This document shows positions 13,091 to 35,749 of a stretch of 64,000 nucleotides of DNA, piece by piece. Position 1 is the first letter of the stretch. Each line of letters begins with the position of its first letter. Below the pieces are notes generated by a model. That model was not told the DNA's origin. It was given only the letters and a program-made list of their open reading frames with translations, and ran no database searches. Source of the DNA: Anas platyrhynchos (taxonomy: Eukaryota; Chordata; Aves; Anseriformes; Anatidae). A program made the position numbers and the translations under genes. The stretch lies in NCBI RefSeq assembly GCF_047663525.1, contig NC_092587.1, positions 195,297,501 to 195,361,500 on the forward strand. Reading direction: 5' to 3'.

Positions 13091-13150
13091 GGCCGCGACA
13101 GAGCGCGACATGCCGCGATATAGCGCGATATGGCGCGACAGGGCGCGACG
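13091..13150 (+). repeat. Six 10-bp CGCGA repeats in the CCDC82 promoter
   Basis: Six consecutive decamers share the pattern NNSCGCGAYR (for example ggccgcgaca, gagcgcgaca, tgccgcgata). The CGCGA core recurs exactly every 10 bp, about one helical turn, so all cores face the same side of the DNA. The flanking bases of each decamer vary, while the core is invariant in all six. Confidence 0.9.
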
Positions 13151-13241
13151 AGGACCATCGGCCTGTGCCGTGGCGGCGGGGGGAGAGGGATGGGCCCCGT
13201 TGGGCCCGACCCGGCTCCCGTTGGGGCGCCCCAGCCCCACT

Positions 13242-13277
13242 GGGGGGGGGACAGGGCCCGGTGGGGACACCGGGGGA
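13242..13277 (+). other. G-quadruplex-prone stretch
   Basis: Four G-runs (9, 3, 4 and 5 bases) are separated by short loops just downstream of the decamer array. They fit the usual G4 pattern on the plus strand, in the presumed 5' untranslated region of CCDC82. Confidence 0.5.
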
Positions 13278-13587
13278 GGCCTGAGGTGGCAGGTCCGAGC
13301 ACTCTGCCTCGGCCAGTGTGGGAGGGGGGGTATACTTAAAGGTTTTTTCAATTTTTTCGGGCTGGGTGGGGGTATTTGTGCTCCTGTGTGTGTTTTGAGG
13401 AAGGTGTGCGCTCCTCAGAAGTCCTGAGTGTGGTGTGGTGATGTTTTCTCCGTGTCTCACTAATGGTCTCGTTAAATACTATAATTTTACATGGTAAAAT
13501 GTGCCAGATCGCCCTCATCCTTTGGGATAAGGTAACAGGTCCGTTGTCTCACCGGTGTGTATCGTGGTGTGTTGTCACAGCTTCCCG

Positions 13588-26121
<12,534 letters not shown>

Positions 26122-26406
26122 GTGGTCATATAGCTCTTTGAAAGACGTCTTGTAAAGAACTGAATGACCTGTTTTATCTGCATGCACTTTATCTCTGCCT
26201 GGTCTTCAGTATTCCTTTTAGGCTGTATTATGCTTAAATCCACGTGTCTGTAAACCACTGTGTAAGAATGTGCTGTATCTTCTTTTCATCTGTGTAAATA
26301 ATAACCCGAAGTTTTACCAAATGGGTCTTTTTAGTCTTACTGCACAGGTCACTCTAAGTTTCCTCTTATTCTTAAGCAAAGAGATACCAAGATGTTATTT
26401 TTGTGA

Positions 26407-26412
26407 AATAAA
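26407..26412 (+). terminator. CCDC82: Candidate CCDC82 polyadenylation signal
   Basis: AATAAA lies 286 nt after the stop codon and is the first canonical hexamer in the 3' untranslated region. Further AATAAA hexamers (for example 27065-27070) could serve longer transcripts. Which one is used cannot be told from sequence. Confidence 0.5.
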
Positions 26413-28299
26413 TCTTCTGTCTACCTATACTGAGCTGCATCACAGGGAAGGTGGGAGATGCTGAGACCTTTGCAAGTAGGGATATTTGGGAAGATGAGGC
26501 TATGTTACACAAGAACGTATGACTTGCATCGTACCTTCAGTCACTTAGAATGATAGTTAGGATGAAAAGGACCCAAATGCAAGGATTTATTTCCCCTCTG
26601 AGGTATCACAGTAGACTGTTGCAAGGCAACAGAGGAACTATTCTGCAGTTCTGACTACATTTGCAGCACAATAGTCATTCCTCTCTTTAGAGACTAGGTG
26701 ATGAGTCACTTTATAGGCGTCATACCGACTGAGTCTGGCTTAGCCATCTAAATGAACACTTGGGCCCACAATGCTGTCTCTGATACACAACTGAGACAAC
26801 TTACGGAGATTTCAAATGTCAAATTATGTTGTACAAACATAATGGCAACAACTTGCAGTAAGTAAACAATTAAGAGAATGGATTAGCGCGGCTGTGCAAC
26901 CTAAGCAAGAATTCTTCCAGCATGATCTGACAACAGAAAGTGGGAGTTACTTAGAATCATGATGCATGGCTTACCATGGGGCACGGGGAGTAGATTTTTG
27001 AAGAGCTGGGAAGGGTTAAGTGCTATATGGTTCATTCTGTCCCTTTACTTTGTGCTGCATATAAAATAAATTATATGTAGCCTACGAGAAGGAGCAGGGC
27101 ACAGGGTTTTGAATCCAGCTAGGGACTGTGCTTACATCCTTCTGTATGCACAGACTTTTATTAGTCTGTTGTGGCTGAGCAGCTTTGTAAAAGGGACGAT
27201 ACCATTAACTCCAGATTTTTTTAACAAGTTGCTTTCTCAGAAGTAAAACTAATGAAGCCTGATTTTTCAGGTATTTGTCCATCAGAACTCCTTGTGCTCA
27301 ATATGCCACGTTACTGGTCACATGCTGATTGGGTGGGCAACTACTGCCACATGTACCTTGTCATGGTCAGAATCTGCTGGCTTTTTTCCATAGGAACTGT
27401 AAATTCGTCATTTAGTAGTTTTTTCCCAAGCATTAATTGTAAGTAATGAAGTACTTTTATATCTTAAGGTGTTGAAACTCAGCAATGGGTTTATGTGGTG
27501 GTAGAATGAGCCAATGCTGTCAGTTTTCTATTATATCATGTAAGTAACAAGATTTACAAACTGTGATGAAAAATCCCAGTAAAGAGGATGAGACTTACCC
27601 TCAAGTAAACTTGTACTTGAAGACATTATTTTCATACCTTAACTGTCAGTTAAATATGTAAATATTCTGAGATTTTATATATCATATTTATCTCCCTGGT
27701 TACCAGAGCTGAAGTAACTTGTGCTTTCTATTCTCTTTCCTTGTCCATCCCTGTTATTCTGGGACTGTTGGTGGGAACACACCCATCAACTTAAAATTAC
27801 TGAGGAATCAATCTCAAACATATCCCTTTTAAGAAAAGCAGTGCCCCTTGAAAACCTGACTTCTTTCTGTTAACAAAATCTCTTTTGTACACTTTTGTTG
27901 GTATCTCTAAAATAATGATATTTGTTTGGTGTAATGTGTTCTCATGAAAGAAAACTGTTTTGAAATTAATGGGGTTTGTACCGCTTAATGGTGTGCACTT
28001 CCATAGACCTTTCAGAATAGTTTTAAATTCCGCTGCCTTCTGAATTTTCCGAAAGCTCTAGAAAATGATTTTTATGTAAAAAGAAAAAAAAAAAAAAAAA
28101 AAAAAAGCTGTTGGAATGAACAGTCAGTTTCTCATTTTGCCACGTCTAACCTGAATACTACCAAAATAAAAAAAAAAAAGTTTGGGAAATTCTGGCTTTT
28201 TGAGTATTTGTAATATTTCATTAGAACCTACATTTAGATTGAAAATTGTCAATTTATTCCAGTGATGAGTTTTGCTCATTCTGGAACTTTTGCATGGTT
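26413..28299. other. CCDC82 3' flank up to the tRNA gene
   Basis: AT-rich DNA without coding signal that may contain extended 3' untranslated sequence. An A23 run lies at 28084-28106 and a shorter A run near 28170. Either could be old retroposon tails, but no body of a SINE or processed pseudogene is recognisable upstream of them. Confidence 0.5.
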
Positions 28300-28371
28300 G
28301 GCTCGTTGGTCTAGGGGTATGATTCTCGCTTAGGGTGCGAGAGGTCCCGGGTTCAAATCCCGGACGAGCCC
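28300..28371 (+). tRNA. tRNA-Pro, anticodon AGG
   Basis: The 72-nt sequence folds as a full cloverleaf. The acceptor stem pairs GGCTCGT (28300-28306) with ACGAGCC (28364-28370); C28371 is the discriminator base. The anticodon stem CTCGC/GCGAG encloses loop TTAGGGT with anticodon AGG at 28332-28334. The T stem CCGGG/CCCGG encloses TTCAAAT. A-box TGGTCTAGGGG (28307-28317) and B-box GGTTCAAATCC (28350-28360) match the consensus. There is no intron and no encoded CCA, as is usual in eukaryotes. It appears identical to the vertebrate tRNA-Pro(AGG) as I recall it. It stands alone between CCDC82 and MAML2. Confidence 0.97.
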
Positions 28372-28374
28372 TTG

Positions 28375-28378
28375 TTTT
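28375..28378 (+). terminator. RNA polymerase III terminator (T4)
   Basis: TTTT begins four bases after the tRNA discriminator base, the expected Pol III stop signal. This supports a live gene. Confidence 0.85.
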
Positions 28379-31300
28379 CCTCCTCAGTGCACAAACTGGG
28401 GGGGTGGACTATTATTGGATATGAGGGCAATCTGGCAGCAGTATCTGTCACCCCATTGATTTCCAGGGCTGATTCAGCTGATCTGGCAGGCTAGGGGGGT
28501 GTCCCCTTCCTCCCTCACTGCTCGCTGTGCGTCCCTCCCGACCTTCCCCGATAGAGACCCTACAGTTCATCAGTCAGGGGTATAGGGTAGCCACGCTCCC
28601 CTGCAAGAAACAAGCTCAGCCATTCTGCGGTCCCAGATCATGTTTCTCACCTCCTCTTCATTTGCATAAAAAGTCTCTGAGCTACTTACTTCTTTCTTTT
28701 TCCTGCAGGCAGGTTTTTTTTTTGTTTTTTTTTTCCAGTCATGCAAAATTTCTTGGAAGAAAGTGCCTCCGCCGGCTCACCGACTTTGCCTGTGACATCA
28801 CTAGCTGGACCAAGAAAATGCTAGTGAGACTAAGAAAATGCCTCGAATTGACATCACTGATTTCTGTGTCAGCAGGAAGCTGATAACTTCAGCTGGCTTG
28901 GCAGGGGGCTGACAAAATGTTTGTGTGTGTATAACCAGGCTTCACTATTCCTCTCACCGAGATTAGAGGAAGTGATAATATTTTTGTGGCTGCTGTTTTA
29001 CCTGAAGAGGTTCTACAAGGCAGAGAACGTGAAGTATCGTGACATCGTGTTTACATTCATCTTCACCACAGGAAATGAAAAAATTGTTTAGAAGAGACAT
29101 TTATGTGAAAATTCAGGTCAAATTTTCCAGGACAGGCTGTATGTAAATGCTAGCACTTGTACCGTGTGTAGTGTTAAGAGGGCTCACTCCCCCCCTACCC
29201 CCCCCTCCCAAAGTTTTCGGGTCCAATTGCAGCAAGAATATTTGTAATAGAGAAATGCAAACGTCAGCTGATGGGGGAAGTCAGAAATCCAGCCGGTCTT
29301 TCACAGTTCCTTTTCTACTCCAGAGATTTTGAGTGGATTTAAATGGTGAGAGGATATAATGCTTGTACTGAGAGGGCATTTTTAATTGTCTTTAGTGTGA
29401 GTTTTTGAAGCAGTAGCTCTAATTAAGATAAAGTAGCTGTCTTCATGGAACAATGAAGAAAGATCAGTATGTGATTAGACTTGGAGCAGGTGATTAATGA
29501 TCATACTTCGAAATTACTTTAGCTCCTGTAGTGTTTGAATAATCTGATCTAGTTAAAGTTTTGTAGCCCGGGACTATGATAATGACAAAATTCATACGCG
29601 ATGCTTATGCATGGGATCAGCCTTACAAATGTGGTGTGCTTTTGGGAGACGAGGCCCTTTATGGTCTATATTCTGTATCTAGTTCTTGCAGGGAAGTTTG
29701 AAAAGAAGTGGTTTTTCTCCCCTTGTCCCTCAGTTTTCGGGAAAAAAAAAATCATTTGTGGATCAAGTGGAATGGCAAACTTCGCTAATAGTAGATAGCT
29801 GATGCTGCCTTTTTCTTTTCTTTTTTTTTTTTTTAGACAGTGAAAGCTTCTGTTTTCCAAAAGCAGCGATTTCTAGTAGTTCAGCAGGCAATTACAGGCA
29901 ATTCCCATGCTTAACTCCTCTAGTTTACTTTTATTTGGATAAATAAAGGCTTGTAGTTTTATCCTTCTTTAAGTCTTCCTGGATAAACAGAGTGGGTGTG
30001 TTAGATAAACACATGTACATACAGCACCACTCCAAGAGAAATACCCGGCACACATTAAATATACTTTATTAAGATGACTTGCTGATTCTGCTTTGAGAAA
30101 TAATAAATATCAAGTTCCAATCTGAATTTCGAGGTGAGACAAAAGAAAGACAGAAAATAATGATTGACCAGCCAAGGAATAATGTGAGAAATATGTGAAG
30201 TGGTATTCAAAGAGCCTGATGATAATGCCCCCTTCGTGGGCTACACTGCCCTGAATACTTTATAAGAATTTGGGTATTTTTCTCGGTAATAAGGGATGGT
30301 ATGGGTTGTTTTTATTTTGTTTGTTTGTTTTCCCTGTTATTTATTAACATATAGACACAGTTTCTTTACATTTTTCTGCAAATTGTATTCTTAATTCAAA
30401 AAGGTGTGTGTGTGTGTGTGTTCAGGATGGCTTATTTTACAATTTACACAGAGCCTTGTGCCCAGACTTTGAGGACACAAAAAGTGACCCAGGTGCAGTC
30501 AGATTCTGCTCCAAAGCTTAGCAATTGAGCAGGTGAGCTGCACGATGCATCCTAACAGCGTGCCTAGCTGCAAGTACATTTATCACATTATTTATAGCAG
30601 TAGTCATTCAAAATGGCTAAGAACCCTCTGAAAAACAAATAATGGGAATGGCTGAAAATGTATAGCCCTAGTTAGTCTTCCACGGGACAGTTACTAAGCA
30701 CATGCCATTTTGGTGGAGTTAATACAACTTTGAAGGACTTTGATACGTGATTTCTAAACAGATGAACGAGGTGTGTGCCTAGATTTAGGCGTGGACTCAC
30801 GTTTTTAGGCGACAGAGGTTCAGCATAGTCATTTTCTTCAATTTTTGGTAAGTTATCAGCACAATGGGACTTCCACGGTGAGAAGTCCCGGCCGAGAAGC
30901 CAGCAGCAGGAAAGGTTTGCTCACCCAGTGGGGGCTGCTGGCTTGGGAAACTCAGAGCTGCAGCAGCAGGAGCAAATTCACACGGAAAAATACTCAAGGA
31001 TGACAGCTCACATAAGCCTACAGTATCATTTCAAGAGGTCACAGATGTTGGCATAGGGGATAAAAGTAATGAATTATTCAGGACCCATTATGTTAATGTC
31101 TCATCTCGTGTGGTTTTATGAGCACACATATGACACGATCACAAGTGACGTTAGGATCATGTTCAGAACCGTCTGCTTTTAAGAAAACCGACAAGTAGCC
31201 GGTCCCAAAAATGAAACCTGTTTCCAGGAGCTGGTAGCATTCGGCAGCGTCTCCTGGACAAAAGTTGTGAAGCTGAAGGATGGGTTTCGTGTATTTCCTT

Positions 31301-32559
31301 CTCAGAAACACCAGGGGCAGTCTTTGCTGTGTATTGCGCGGCTGGGGACTCGCAGCCCTGCAACCAAGCCGTCTCTCGCCCTGGAAGCGGTCTGTATTAA
31401 ACCACAAAACACATCAGATGCTGCTTAGCAAAAAGTGAATCTTAGACATCTGAAGTTACAGCTCAAGAATCTTTGTTTTGAAAGACCGTTCTCTAAGATC
31501 TGCAGAAGCTCACAGGAGAGAGGATTCCTGCAGCTACCTGGGTATCTCCCTGGGCAGCACCATCGCTTTCGTGTGCCCACAGCAACTTCGAACCCCCCAT
31601 CAAGATGTCATCTGAAGTGCCCTTGCTTACTTTCCATGAGATTTGTGTTAATGTGACACGTACGGTCTGTGGCTGACCCTCCTAAACTCAGCAGTGACAT
31701 CTGAGCTGTAACGAATGAATAAAAGCCCCAGAGAGGCCTGAAGCAAAGGTAACATTGTCTATTATTTTACAAACAGAAAAATGTCCATTTTTTTCCCCCA
31801 GTGCCAGCCCATTGTTCTCAACAGATGCAAGCTACCATTACGTATCAAATAATAACCCACTCTTCCTCAGTTGTTCAAGGTTAAGCAAAAAAATCCCTTT
31901 TTCCTGTTAGCAATAATGCCTTCCTCTGAACACAGCACATCCCCAAACCTGGCGCCCGCAGACACCACCCCGCAGTTAGGAAGCGAAGTCTTTGCTGGGA
32001 CAGACGTGGGCCCAAACACCCAGATCCTGGGAACCCACATGGGTGCTTTGGTGCAACCAAAAAGGAGATGGGGGTCAAGCAAATGTTTCCCATAGCCCAG
32101 CGCTGTGTGTTGTTTGTGTGTTTGGGGTGAGTTTAAGGAATGTGTTGTTTCATCAGTGGCATTCAAAGGGGTTGTGAGCAGGACTTCAGGAGATAAAAAC
32201 ACCTGAAAGGGTCACTGTTAGTTGTTCCTCATCCTCAGCTTGCTGCTCTCCATATGGTGTAATGAAATTGGCCTGGTTTTCTGATGGGCCAACTCATCAA
32301 ATGAGACAATGTGTCCTTGTGTTAGGGTCTGTGGGGTCCTGAAAAGTCTCATGTTAGGACTGAAAGGCTGACACTTTTGCATCAGGCTTGTGTCTCCGTA
32401 TGCTTAGGGCCATTTTTATTCCCAGAGAGGTGTCCTCATGGTAGCACAATAGTGCTCCCAGCTATTCCTGCGTCCTCCTTCATGCCTCACCTGCAGCAAC
32501 ACGGGGAACCTGTCGGCTGCTGGTTGCAGCCTGGATGGTGTCAGGGGCATTTGGCCACC
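28379..32559. other. Gene-free DNA between the tRNA gene and the CR1 fragment
   Basis: There is no supported gene. Frames are short and unrelated to known families. The stretch includes a pyrimidine-rich segment near 28690-28740, a small repeated motif near 28795-28860 ('gacatcact', 'aagaaaatgc'), a (TG)9 tract at 30404-30421 and a GC-richer patch near 30880-30990. Its right part is mildly GC-rich and could hold regulatory DNA for MAML2. Confidence 0.5.
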
Positions 32560-32905
32560 CCTGGTTTTAGTCTGGAGAAGAGGAGGCTCAGGGGAGACCC
32601 CATTGCCCTCTACAACCACCTGAAAGGAAGCTGTGGGGAGCTGAGGGTCGACCGCTTCTCACAGGTAACCACTGCTAGGACTAGAGGGAATGGCCTCAAG
32701 TTGTGCCAGGGGAGGTTCAGGTTGAAAATGAGGAGACAGAAAGAGCAGTCAGGCATTGGGACAGGTTGTCCAGGGAGGTGGCGGTGTCCCTGGGGGTGTT
32801 GAAGGAAAGTTTGGACCTGGAGCTCAGGGACACGGTTCAGTGGGTGACAGCAGTGGTACGGGGGTGGTTGGACCGGATCATCCCGGAGGGCTTTTGAACC
32901 GAGGA
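32560..32905 (+). mobile_element. CR1 LINE 3' fragment, older subfamily
   Basis: 'Tttagtctggagaagaggag', 'ctctacaaccacctgaaag' and 'gagggaatggcctcaagttg' are the hallmark C-terminal RT and 3' region of CR1. The tail 'ggttggaccggatcatcccg' corresponds to the usual 'ggttggactagatgatc'. The wording differs from the copies at 11780 and 62735, so it belongs to another CR1 subfamily. It is strongly 5'-truncated, and its 3' end lies 90 bp left of the retroviral insertion. Confidence 0.88.
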
Positions 32906-32991
32906 GACAGCAAAGAGAAGCACCAAGGCTGTGACTTTCCCGGGAAGGAAGCAAAGTGCCAGACACCCAAAAATATCCCACCAGAGCCTCC

Positions 32992-32995
32992 CCTC
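32992..32995 (+). repeat. Target-site duplication, left copy (CCTC)
   Basis: CCTC immediately precedes the 5' LTR and is repeated immediately after the 3' LTR at 40141-40144. Four-base duplications are characteristic of gammaretroviral integrases. Confidence 0.8.
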
Positions 32996-33472
32996 TGTGG
33001 GAATAGAAATGTTGTTTTTGCAGAGTTACATTGTTTAGAAGGAGGGAATGTGGTACTGAGATATGCTTACAGTGATAAGAAAGTTTAGCAGGCGACCTAG
33101 TAAAATGCAGACAACCAGTCTCCTTAGGACAATTAGGTGAAAATCACGGTGTCAAGTCAAGTCAGATAAGTGAAGAAACATTACCACTTCAAGCACTAAA
33201 AATGTCAAAAGAAATTTGAAATTTAACAGGCCAGCAACTGAAGACTATGCATTGTTTGTGAAGCATCAGATAGATTGTGAACCTGGATTACCCACTCAGT
33301 GGGGAAACAGGGGAGGGTCCTGCCATCAAAAGGTATATAAACTGTGTTTTGGAACTAGTAGATGCGCTCTCTCCTGCTTGTGGGGCGCCCGCCATTGCAA
33401 TCGCGAATAAATTACTACTTCACTGAGATCCTCGCCTGAGCCTAAGTTATTGGCTACAGAGTGTTTCTCACA
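32996..33472 (+). repeat. 5' long terminal repeat
   Basis: A 477-bp LTR with TG...CA ends. The TATA box is TATATAA at 33334-33340 and the polyadenylation hexamer AATAAA at 33406-33411, giving ordinary U3-R-U5 spacing. U3 contains a short 'gtcaagtcaagtcag' direct repeat. Confidence 0.96.
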
Positions 33473-33475
33473 ATT

Positions 33476-33493
33476 TGGGGGCTCGTCCGGGAT
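33476..33493 (+). other. Primer-binding site for tRNA-Pro
   Basis: TGGGGGCTCGTCCGGGAT lies three bases after the LTR. It is the perfect 18-base complement of tRNA-Pro with its added CCA, including the tRNA gene at 28300-28371. tRNA-Pro priming is usual in gammaretroviruses. Confidence 0.97.
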
Positions 33494-33711
33494 CCAGTCA
33501 CCTACTGGGGAGCCCCACCGCCGCAGCAGCAGGAAGGCATGCCCCGCTGATTTCAGCGGTCCTGTGCATCGACGGTGGCGGTTCTGCGGAAAGCTGACAG
33601 AGGGCCCGAGACTGGTTAAAGAGGCAGGATCCGTGAAGTAGTGGGGAAAGGAAGAAGGTAGGCACTCCGGGTTTTTAAGAATCGATCCGGTAACTCTGTG
33701 CACAGACCAAG

Positions 33712-33717
33712 GTAAGA
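33712..33717 (+). other. Candidate major splice donor of the retroviral element
   Basis: CCAAG|GTAAGA is a near-ideal donor in the leader. A candidate acceptor (pyrimidine tract plus TTCACAG, ending at 37887) lies upstream of the env region, matching the family's usual single-splice env messenger. Confidence 0.6.
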
Positions 33718-33750
33718 AATATTAAGTATTGCCTTGGGGGTCGGGTATCT

Positions 33751-34173
33751 GGTGTATGGTAAGCCCTTGCACGGGGAAGTGCTGGCACTACACCAGGGGA
33801 ATCTGGTGTACGGTAATCCTTGCACGGGGAAGTGCTTGGAAGTACACCAGGGAATCTGGTAAACTCAGGTGTGCGGTAACGCTGGCACGGGGAAGTGCTT
33901 GGCGGTACACCCCCATCTTTCAGTACGTTGGTGTGTGGTACACTGCAGAAGGGAAAATTCTGTAGCACATACTGGCGAGGGTTAGGAAAGATGGGAAGCA
34001 CGAGTTCCAGGGAATCTGGTAAACTCATAGGTGTGCGGTAACGCTGGCACGGGGAAGTGCTCGGCGGTACACCCCCATTTTTCAGTACGTTGGTGTGTGG
34101 TACACTGCAGAAGGGAAATTTCTGTAGCACATACTGGCGAGGGTTAGGAAAAATGGGAAAATATGAGTTCCAG
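33751..34173 (+). repeat. Leader repeat array of four nested hairpins
   Basis: Four related units share an outer stem GGTGTRY/RTACACC and an inner stem GCAC/GTGC closing a GGGGAA loop. Outer arms are at 33751/33789, 33805/33842, 33868/33905 and 34030/34067. The last two lie in a 160-bp tandem duplication (33851-34010 and 34011-34173) that also carries a GTGT...ACAC hairpin. The array starts about 40 bp after the splice donor, so it would be present only in unspliced RNA, as packaging signals of gammaretroviruses are. Function is inferred. Confidence 0.8.
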
Positions 34174-34327
34174 GGGACAGGGAGATATCCCTGGGGGAGT
34201 GCCTACTAATAGTTCTTCCTGAAGAATGATAAGAAATTGGAAACATAATCCCAAAATTAGAGGGGTTGTAAAAGTGTAAAAGAAAAATAATTTATTTTTT
34301 TTTAAAAAAAAAAAAAGGTTAAATATT

Positions 34328-35450
34328 GTGTATCAGTCTGGACAAAAGAACCAATTAAGGAAACAGCAGTATTTTGGCCAAAATACGGGTCTGATGAAAA
34401 TTCAGGCTTTAAATTTATGTGCAAACAAGAAGATTCTTTTTTCAGAGAAGGAGCCAAGTTATGCTCCCTATAATCTTAATATTGAACTGGTGGCAGCAGC
34501 AGTCACTCCAGGAAGGGAGACAGGGACTATAATTAACACTGTCCCTAAAAAAAGTATCGTACCCTAGGCTCCGGCAAGAATTAGAACAAGGTAGAAGAGA
34601 TATTGAGAATTTTGCCTTCCCTGATACTAACAGTACTAACACTAACTGTGTATCCTCTTAGGTGAACTACCCCCTCCTCCTTACCAGCAGAGAGGTTAGG
34701 ACTTAGGACTTAGGACTCTTAAGAGGAAGTCTTTATTCGAGGACCCCAACAGCCTAGTTGAACAATTAGACCAGTTCCTACGACCTGATTTATACTCTTG
34801 GGGGAGGGAATTATGTCTATAAGTATGTTGTTTACAGGGAAAGAAATGGGAACGATTAGGAGGAGAGCTGCTATACAAGAATGGGAAAGAGCTCATCCTC
34901 CAGGACCAGGGGTAATACCGGCAGGGCAGAAATACCCACTTGCCAATCCTGGCTGGAATAATAATAGTGTGCAACACAGAAATCATATGAGAGACTTGGG
35001 GTCAGAATGAGAAAGTACTTGGGGATGAGACCTGAGGACCCAGTAACCCAAGGGCTCTTGAAAGTTCATTGTGTGATTAAAGCCTGGCAAAATACGCAGA
35101 AAATGATTCAGAAGGTGGGGGGATGTAGTGAACAGTCACTGGGGGACCCTCCTGCGGGAGGCCCTGGAGGTGTGTGTCCGAAGGGGAGATAAGAAGGAAA
35201 AAAAAAAAAAAAAAAAAAAAAGAGCGAAACTAATGGTATTGACAGTGCAGCGGGTAGTGAGGCAGAGGGTTGGAGAAAGAGGAAGAAAATCTTCAGGGAG
35301 AGTCAGGGCCAGGATGGAAAGGAGAGGAAGAGAGATGAAGGAATGGCAGGCAAAGAAGGCTGCCTGTGTTGTGGCCTGAGTCCTAGCAGGGAAAGGCTTT
35401 GATAAGATGTTTTAAGTGTGGCCAGGCTGGCCACTTCGAATAGGAATATG
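34328..35450 (+). pseudogene. gag remnant (matrix/capsid/nucleocapsid)
   Basis: The gag region is present but broken in several places. Capsid wording is recognisable around 34740-35110: 'LDQFLRPDLYSW', then 'KEMGTIRRRA' and 'ALVERxH'-like sequence, comparable to the gammaretroviral CA/MHR region. A lysine-rich stretch near 35190 is followed by a CCHC zinc knuckle RCFKCGQAGHF (near 35412). An A24 run lies inside the region. It is a fossil; no intact polyprotein. Confidence 0.85.
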
Positions 35451-35749
35451 TGGAGTGGAAGAAGGAGGGAAGAAGGAAAATGGGATGAAATATGCTATAT
35501 TGATATGTTGTTTATCTTGGAGGGAAAAAGTATGGAATTAAGTTGGACCCTGACTGAGCCTTTGGTGCTGGTATTAGAAAAGTACAGGCTGGAGAAAGAT
35601 AAAGGAAGTGTTAAAAGGGTTGCTGAAGGGGTTAAAGGTGTGGCATGTAGTATTTAACAGAGCTGTTTGAAATTGAATGAGCAGGGAAAGGTGATGTAGG
35701 CATTATCTAAGTAACAGTCTGGAAGTTTTGGTATATTTGCGTATTTGCT

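Larger units (their letters stand above)
12700..13460 (+). promoter_or_regulatory. CCDC82: CCDC82 CpG-island promoter and 5' untranslated region
   Basis: Very GC- and CpG-rich DNA starts right after the CR1 and ends just before the first coding exon. There is no TATA box in a clear position. Housekeeping-type elements cluster at 12906-12988 (CACGTG E-box, ETS site, CCAAT box), followed by a 10-bp CGCGA array. A splice acceptor at 13571-13580 (ttgtcacag) precedes the start codon, so at least one untranslated first exon probably lies inside the island. Open frames on both strands here are composition artefacts. Confidence 0.8.

Noticed and set aside
12736-13460. Minus-strand open frames of about 190-210 codons over the CCDC82 island
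   Set aside because: GC-rich, CpG-rich sequence lacks stop codons by composition. The frames overlap each other in different phases and show no domain.
28084-28106. A23 run as the tail of a processed pseudogene or SINE
   Set aside because: No recognisable retrocopy body or flanking target duplication is visible upstream; it may be a plain homopolymer.
28527-28883. 118-codon plus-strand frame after the tRNA gene
   Set aside because: It runs through a T-rich low-complexity tract, has no family resemblance and no supporting splice or promoter signals.
33751-34173. CRISPR-like array, because of regularly repeated units with dyad symmetry
   Set aside because: Only four units with uneven spacing, in a vertebrate retroviral leader, with related rather than unique spacers.
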